A stretch of DNA of 64,000 nt from the NCBI RefSeq assembly GCF_019042245.1, contig NZ_JAHQCX010000021.1, positions 25,966 to 89,965 on the forward strand, in the 5' to 3' direction. This document shows, piece by piece, positions 59,558-64,000 of the stretch (the first letter of the stretch is position 1; every line of letters starts with the position of its first letter). The DNA is from Diplocloster modestus (GTDB lineage: Bacteria; Bacillota; Clostridia; Lachnospirales; Lachnospiraceae). Both the position numbers and the translations under genes were made by a program. The notes beneath the pieces are model-generated. The model saw only the letters and a program-made list of their open reading frames with translations. It ran no database searches and was not told where the DNA came from.

Positions 59558-60655
59558 ATGGCAAACATTATTGGCAGCCCCAGCAGATATATTCAGGGTA
59601 AGGGTGAAATCAAGAAACTCAGCAGCTATGCGGGAAATTACGGCAAAAAAATCTGTATTCTGACCAGCGAGTCAGGCAGAAAGCGGGTAGAACCTGCGAT
59701 CCTGGAAGGAAAAGAGGATGCAGACCTCAAGCTTATATTTGAAAATTTCAACGGAGAATGCTCTATGACAGAGATCAACCGGCTGATCGGAGAATGCAAG
59801 GCGGCCGGCTGTGATACCATTGTTGGAATCGGCGGAGGCAAGATTCATGATACGGCGAAAGCAGTGGCCTATTACATGGGACTTCCGGTAGTGATCGTTC
59901 CCACCATCGCTTCGACAGACGCTCCCTGCAGCGCGTTGTCCGTGATCTATTCGGACGAAGGCGTGTTTGAAAAATATCTGTTCCTGCCGGCCAGCCCAAA
60001 TCTGGTTCTGGTGGACACCGACATCGTATGCAATGCACCGGCCAGACTTTTGGTTTCCGGTATGGGAGATGCGCTGGCCACGTATTTTGAGGCGAGAGCC
60101 TGCTTAAGATCCAATGCGGGCAACTGCGTGGGCGGAAAGATCACGCTGGCGGCAATGGCCCTGGCGAAGCTTTGCTATGAAACCCTGCTGGAAAGCGGAG
60201 TCAGCGCGTATCTGGCTGTCCAGGCAAAAGCTTGCACAAAAGCAGTGGAGCATGTGATCGAGGCGAATACCTACCTGTCAGGTATCGGGTTTGAGAGCGG
60301 CGGACTGGCCGGAGCACATGCCATCCACAATGGTATGACAGCCATTCCTGAGACCCATGCTTTTTATCACGGGGAAAAGGTGGCTTTTGGAACACTGGTA
60401 CAGCTGGTTCTGGAAAATGCCGATATGGAAGAGATCGAGACGGTACTGGATTTCTGCATGGAGGTGGGACTGCCTACTACGCTGGCTGATCTGGGCATCA
60501 AGGAAGTAAATCCGGAACAGATCATAGAAGTGGCAAAACTGGCCTGCTCAGAGAATGACACGCTGGGAAATATGCCTTTTGAGGTGACTCCGGAAGATGT
60601 CTATGCGGCGATAATGGGAGCAGACGCTCTTGGAAGGTATTACGCAGCGGAATAA
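59558..60655 (+). CDS. gldA: Glycerol dehydrogenase
   Basis: The 365-residue iron-type dehydrogenase has the NAD-binding glycine motif GIGGGKIHDTAKAV and zinc ligands Asp171 (GMGDALATYFEAR), His254 (GAHAIHNG) and His271 (HAFYHGEKV), matching GldA spacing. It oxidises glycerol to dihydroxyacetone with NAD+, or runs in reverse on dihydroxyacetone or glyoxals. It appears to be monocistronic, with AAGGAGG before the start and its own hairpin after it. Confidence 0.93.
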   Translation: MANIIGSPSRYIQGKGEIKKLSSYAGNYGKKICILTSESGRKRVEPAILEGKEDADLKLIFENFNGECSMTEINRLIGECKAAGCDTIVGIGGGKIHDTAKAVAYYMGLPVVIVPTIASTDAPCSALSVIYSDEGVFEKYLFLPASPNLVLVDTDIVCNAPARLLVSGMGDALATYFEARACLRSNAGNCVGGKITLAAMALAKLCYETLLESGVSAYLAVQAKACTKAVEHVIEANTYLSGIGFESGGLAGAHAIHNGMTAIPETHAFYHGEKVAFGTLVQLVLENADMEEIETVLDFCMEVGLPTTLADLGIKEVNPEQIIEVAKLACSENDTLGNMPFEVTPEDVYAAIMGADALGRYYAAE

Positions 60656-60704
60656 TAGTTCCTTAGGTTTCTTAGATTGTCATAATAGCAGAAAATAAAA
60701 GAGA

Positions 60705-60730
60705 ACATGATCTCAGGGATCATGTCTTTA
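60705..60730. terminator. Hairpin terminator after gldA
   Basis: ACATGATC (60705-60712) pairs perfectly with GATCATGT (60718-60725), followed by CTTTAT. It lies between convergent gldA and the AraC/GyrI-like gene and may serve both; the T-run is weak. Confidence 0.6.
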
Positions 60731-60849
60731 TGCTGGCAGTTGGATCAGCAGTATGCCAAAAAGCTTCTGAGTGTCTGTTCTCTTTTTTGATCGTTGAACC
60801 AATTATTCTGTAGATGACAAGACAATATGGTTTGAATGCCGTATGACAA

Positions 60850-61698
60850 TCAGTCCTTTTTTACCACCGGAATCCATACTTCATATTTGGCATTCTGGGG
60901 ATCGGGATTCAGATAAACCTCGATATCCGGCGCGTTTCCGTACTCATATCCGGAGGTGGGCAGCCACTCGGTCACAATCCTCTTCTCCAATTCCTGGATG
61001 GACTGGTTCGTCCCTTCTCCGGGGAATACGGCCCAGGCGGAGGCGGGGATGAGATATTCTTCCAGCGTATCGTCGATGGGTTTTGTGCTGGCCACCGCGA
61101 TGTAGTATTTCCAGTCTTCGGTATTGCAGGCACTGACGCCGAGAAGGCCCATAGGTTCGCTGTCCATCAGGGAAGCAAGCTTCGGGATCGTCCCATCTGT
61201 GGCTGCCTTCTGCCACATCATCGGCACAATCTCAAAATTCTTTTCCAGTTCCTTGTGAAGAGGTTCCCCCATACCGACTATGCGGATGGATTCTTTCTTT
61301 TCAATCCGGTAATTCATTTCAGCAGCTCCTTTTATTGTGATTTTGAAGCTGATGGGCGGATAGGATTTTAACGGCACACCGCCCTTTTTTACCAGGGAGG
61401 GCGCGATCCCGTGGACATTCTGAAAAGCCCGGTTAAATGCAGTGGGAGAAGAGTATCCGTAACGGAGGGCAACATCGATTATCTTCTGATCTTCCTCCTG
61501 CAGATCCACGGCCGCTAAGGTCATGCGCCGGCGCCGGATATATTCCGACAGGGTGGTTTCCGCCAGATAGGTAAACATTCTCTGATAGTGATAGGCGGAA
61601 CAGCAGGCGATCCTCGCGACCTGCTCGTAATCAATGTCTTTGTCCAGATGTTCTTCAATATAATGTATCGAATCGTTTAAACGTTCTATCCAGTCCAT
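60850..61698 (-). CDS. AraC-family regulator with GyrI-like effector domain
   Basis: The 282-residue protein has an N-terminal AraC DNA-binding domain (YEQVARIACCSAYHYQRMFT, VALRYGYSSPTAFNRAFQNV) and a C-terminal GyrI-like small-molecule-binding domain (RIVGMGEPLHKELEKNFEIV, ending KYEVWIPVVKK). This is the Rob/SoxS-BmrR-like layout used to sense toxic or lipophilic compounds. No obvious target gene is adjacent. Confidence 0.9.
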   Translation of the reverse strand: MDWIERLNDSIHYIEEHLDKDIDYEQVARIACCSAYHYQRMFTYLAETTLSEYIRRRRMTLAAVDLQEEDQKIIDVALRYGYSSPTAFNRAFQNVHGIAPSLVKKGGVPLKSYPPISFKITIKGAAEMNYRIEKKESIRIVGMGEPLHKELEKNFEIVPMMWQKAATDGTIPKLASLMDSEPMGLLGVSACNTEDWKYYIAVASTKPIDDTLEEYLIPASAWAVFPGEGTNQSIQELEKRIVTEWLPTSGYEYGNAPDIEVYLNPDPQNAKYEVWIPVVKKD

Positions 61699-61854
61699 TG
61701 TAGTCAGCTCCTTGGTATTTAGTATATAGAACAGAGGTTATGCTGTCCTCTCTTTTTCTGCACGAAAAGGAGAGGGCTCTTTCTTTTCTTACCTTAATCA
61801 TAACATAACAATTTCGTATGGAAAAGCTGCATTTTTATGGAAGCGTGAGCCTGC

Positions 61855-61870
61855 TTTTCGGACAGTCTCA
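61855..61870 (+). repeat. Solo end of the MITE-like element
   Basis: TTTTCGGACAGTCTCA is identical to the right end of the element at 40634-40872. No second arm is found nearby. It lies in the 440-base spacer between the AraC gene and the DUF2975 gene, which otherwise contains only the Fur-box-like site and promoter described next. Confidence 0.5.
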
Positions 61871-62005
61871 TGGGGGTAGATAAATTATAAGAGAAATACC
61901 GGTCCGGCATTTCAGTTACAAAAGCGGCATTTTGTCTTACATGTGAGTTCCCCATTTTTATTAACGGGGATACTGAAGTTGAATATTATCATATTGAATT
62001 AAAAG

Positions 62006-62059
62006 TTTAATGATAATCATTAAATATCAATTGACAAAAGCTAAATCAAGGCGTAATGT
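62006..62059 (+). promoter_or_regulatory. Fur-box-like palindrome and promoter
   Basis: TTTAATGATAATCATTAAA (62006-62024) is a perfect 19-bp palindrome and matches the Fur box consensus at 15 of 19 positions, including the whole core. TTGACA (62031-62036) and TAATGT (62054-62059), 17 bases apart, form a promoter directly downstream. This suggests metal-dependent control of the DUF2975 cluster. The site lies upstream of -35, a less usual place for repression. Confidence 0.6.
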
Positions 62060-62138
62060 ATTGGTAAGAAAACCAACATGCAACGGTAAGAAAGAATACA
62101 TAGAAAGCATAAGACCAATCCCGGGAGGAGAATACAAA

Positions 62139-62702
62139 ATGAAAGAAACCATAGACAAATCAGCCAGAAGAATACTGAGCATCTCACAGGTGCTCAAAAT
62201 TCTCATGGTCATTACCTTTGCCCTGCTGCTCCTCGGGCTGATTATGATCAACTATCACAGAGGAAGTGACGGATACATCCCGTTGCCGGAACATTCGCCG
62301 GTCACGGCAGGACAGGCGGGAAGCAAGTTCGGTATTACGATCCTGACAGATAAAGGATTAAATGTGAGGGCATTCAATGTACTTTTGGTCAGCATTGCAG
62401 GACGGATGGCGTTTTGCTTTGCCGCCCTATTGATTCTCCGCGGACTGTTAAAGAGGATCATAAAGAGCTATACCCCATACGAGCCTGCCAATGTCAGACA
62501 TATCCGTCAGCTTGCCTGGCTGATCCTTCTATCGGATGTGCTGCCAGAGGCAGCCGCCTGGATCCTGGGCAGACTGTCCGGTGTGACGGCTGCGTTCCAG
62601 CTGAACATCACTTTCGTCTTTATGGGGCTGGTGTTCTTATGTGTGGCAGAGATTTTCCGGTACGGATGCTATTTACAGCAGGAAGCGGATGAGACTTTAT
62701 AA
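62139..62702 (+). CDS. DUF2975 membrane protein
   Basis: The 187-residue protein has four predicted membrane helices and the family-like segment YEPANVRHIRQLAWLILLSD. The start follows GGGAGGAGAATAC; the open frame from 62010 includes the promoter and palindrome. DUF2975 genes often neighbour a small HTH regulator, as here at 63275. Function unknown. Confidence 0.8.
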   Translation: MKETIDKSARRILSISQVLKILMVITFALLLLGLIMINYHRGSDGYIPLPEHSPVTAGQAGSKFGITILTDKGLNVRAFNVLLVSIAGRMAFCFAALLILRGLLKRIIKSYTPYEPANVRHIRQLAWLILLSDVLPEAAAWILGRLSGVTAAFQLNITFVFMGLVFLCVAEIFRYGCYLQQEADETL

Positions 62703-62752
62703 CATCTTAAGTAATCAGAAGCAAGCGGAAATAGAAAGAGAGTTAATGTTCA

Positions 62753-63202
62753 ATGAAAAAAACAAATAAATTGACGCGTGCCGTCTGGATCGGGCTGATA
62801 CCCGAACTTCTCATAGCTGTTCTTGGCATGATCCTTCTGCCTGATCAGACCGCCATACAGTGGCAGGGCAGTGAAGCCGTACGGATGGCTCCCCGATATG
62901 CGATATTTCTGTACCCAGCAGTTTCGTTATTCCTGGCGGTGGCAGGAAAACAGGCTTTTATCCTGTTCCTTTCCAAATTTTCCGTGCATAGCGCGCAGCT
63001 GTTACCCGGTGCCTTCCGGGTGGTGCACATCCTGATCCTGACCTGCGAAGTATATACGATTCTGTATGCCTTCGGGTTTCGTATGCGGATATCCGTGATT
63101 CTTATCCTGGAACTGGTTCTCCTGGCAGCCGCGGCCGGAATCAGACGTATTCTGCTGCCCAGGCCGGCGGATGCCAAAACCGATCCGGACCGAAGACCGT
63201 GA
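62753..63202 (+). CDS. Small membrane protein of the DUF2975 cluster
   Basis: The 149-residue protein has about four membrane helices. The segment LLPDQTAIQWQGSEAVRM recalls the LP-x-HW motif of DUF1648-type membrane proteins, but the match is partial. It lies between the DUF2975 and HTH genes and probably works with them. The C-terminal tail is charged and Pro-rich. Confidence 0.65.
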   Translation: MKKTNKLTRAVWIGLIPELLIAVLGMILLPDQTAIQWQGSEAVRMAPRYAIFLYPAVSLFLAVAGKQAFILFLSKFSVHSAQLLPGAFRVVHILILTCEVYTILYAFGFRMRISVILILELVLLAAAAGIRRILLPRPADAKTDPDRRP

Positions 63203-63274
63203 AACCAGCCGGACGGCAGACTCCGGAATGCAGGAACAAAAAGTAATCAATCATCGAATACACAGGAGGAAATT

Positions 63275-63514
63275 ATGCCTATTATCCTACGCCTGGACCG
63301 TGTCATGGCCGACCGTAAAATGTCTCTGAATGAGCTCTCCGGGAAAGTTGGTATCTCCAATGTCAATCTGTCCAACCTGAAAACGGGCAAAGTCAAGGCG
63401 ATCCGTTTCTCTACTCTGGAGTCTATCTGTGAGGTTCTTGAGTGTCAACCCGGCGATATCCTGGAATACCGGCCCGCTGATACCCGAGATACCAACCTGG
63501 GACATCAGGAATAA
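63275..63514 (+). CDS. Small Cro/CI-type HTH regulator (YozG-like)
   Basis: The 79-residue protein is a single helix-turn-helix domain: VMADRKMSLNELSGKVGISN, then STLESICEVLECQPGDILEY, typical of HTH_26/YozG proteins. AGGAGGAAATT precedes the start. Such regulators usually accompany DUF2975-type membrane proteins and may control them. Confidence 0.88.
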   Translation: MPIILRLDRVMADRKMSLNELSGKVGISNVNLSNLKTGKVKAIRFSTLESICEVLECQPGDILEYRPADTRDTNLGHQE

Positions 63515-63741
63515 ATACAGTCAACACTCTATTGCCGGCAGGATCCGGGGGCGTCTCTCTCCGGCCTTTTCCATTTGCATGCCTTTGAGTACGGACAGTT
63601 TTTAAGGCTTGTGCGGGAGAAGATTTGTGGTTATAATCGAAAGCAACAGTTGATTATAGGGCGGCCTTGGCATGATAATGGGTTCATATTTGGCAGATAA
63701 GCGGAACGGTGTATTGCATATTCCTATGGAGAAAAACACGT

Positions 63742-63945
63742 ATGAAAAAGAAGACATTTCCTTTTGGTATATGGTTGGTATTTGAGACGGTTGCGGTGAT
63801 ACTATGGCTGGCACTTGATAATATATTTTATTTTTATAATTTTTCCTACATAGGAACCTGCCTTTTTTTCGGTATTGCATTTTATTTGAAGAAAAAGAAG
63901 TATGCCCGCAGCATAGTGCAGTTTGAACTGCTTCCCGTCAAGTAG
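63742..63945 (+). pseudogene. Probable N-terminal remnant of a membrane 4Fe-4S protein
   Basis: The 67-codon frame starts MKKKTFPFGIWLVFETVAVI and has two membrane helices (NIFYFYNFSYIGTCLFFGIA), then KKKKYARSIVQF, which resembles the start of membrane 4Fe-4S (NapH/YccM-like) proteins of Clostridia. It ends abruptly at ELLPVK where homologues continue for 200 residues. No cysteine cluster remains. A genuine short membrane protein cannot be excluded. Confidence 0.45.
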
Positions 63946-63972
63946 ACAATTAAAAAAAATAAAAATTATTTC

Positions 63973-64000
63973 TGCCACCAGATGCGATTAGCTGGTGGCA
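63973..64000 (-). terminator. Hairpin at the window's right edge
   Basis: TGCCACCAG (63973-63981) pairs perfectly with CTGGTGGCA (63992-64000). Read on the minus strand the stem is followed by a T-rich stretch (AATTTTTATTTTTTT), so it would terminate a leftward gene outside the window; the + strand continuation is not visible. Confidence 0.6.

Overview
The window looks like chromosomal DNA of a gut-type Clostridia bacterium, most likely a Lachnospiraceae member. This is inferred from strong AGGAGG ribosome binding sites, moderate GC, many LacI/AraC-regulated sugar ABC operons, BlaI/M56 and LytTR regulators, an Old-Yellow-Enzyme type flavin reductase and Rpn-type nucleases. No rRNA, tRNA, CRISPR array or replication origin was seen.

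Layout. 0-6.4 kb: a LacI-controlled maltodextrin-type operon (repressor, binding protein, two permeases, GH13 enzyme) with three copies of one palindromic operator. 6.4-8.5 kb: an eroded patch holding a DUF4143-type ATPase tail, a LacI gene with two internal deletions, the start of a GH78-like enzyme broken by a stop, and the end of a UPF0261 gene. 8.5-15.4 kb: an enolase-superfamily sugar-acid dehydratase, azlCD, a BlaI/M56 sensor pair with an ABC exporter, and a small P-loop kinase.

15.9-26.1 kb: the most unusual part. One strand carries a small acidic protein, a HerA-like ATPase with a glycine-zipper segment, a membrane-anchored protein with a possible GrpE-like tail, a C39-like cysteine peptidase, an unknown protein, a LytTR regulator with a degenerate receiver, an Hsp70 ATPase fused to BspA-type leucine-rich repeats, a 35-codon remnant of a third Hsp70, and an Hsp70 ATPase fused to a possible PH-like domain. 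Two proteins share an acidic N-terminal leader. I know of no described system with this composition. A KilA-N gene follows, bracketed by 128-bp direct repeats of the 3' end of the last Hsp70 gene.

27.5-42 kb: a sodium:neurotransmitter-type symporter, a flavin/Fe-S oxidoreductase with a divergent TetR gene, an MFS/nucleoside hydrolase operon with a PurR-like operator, an OpuC-type compatible-solute ABC operon, a LacI regulator, a MATE pump and an NMNAT-NADAR fusion. 42.3-53.6 kb: a rhamnoside-type operon (ABC importer, YesM/YesN two-component pair, GH78 enzyme) flanked by two almost identical Rpn nuclease genes in direct orientation. 53.7-64 kb: an AraC regulator with a ribose-type ABC operon and an esterase, glycerol dehydrogenase, an AraC/GyrI-like regulator, and a DUF2975/small membrane protein/HTH cluster behind a Fur-box-like palindrome.

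The window also carries short repeats: a 70-bp element present twice, with one copy apparently inserted between a gene and its terminator; a palindromic MITE-like element of about 240 bp; and a recurrent hairpin placed 3-6 nt in front of the Shine-Dalgarno sequence of five genes.
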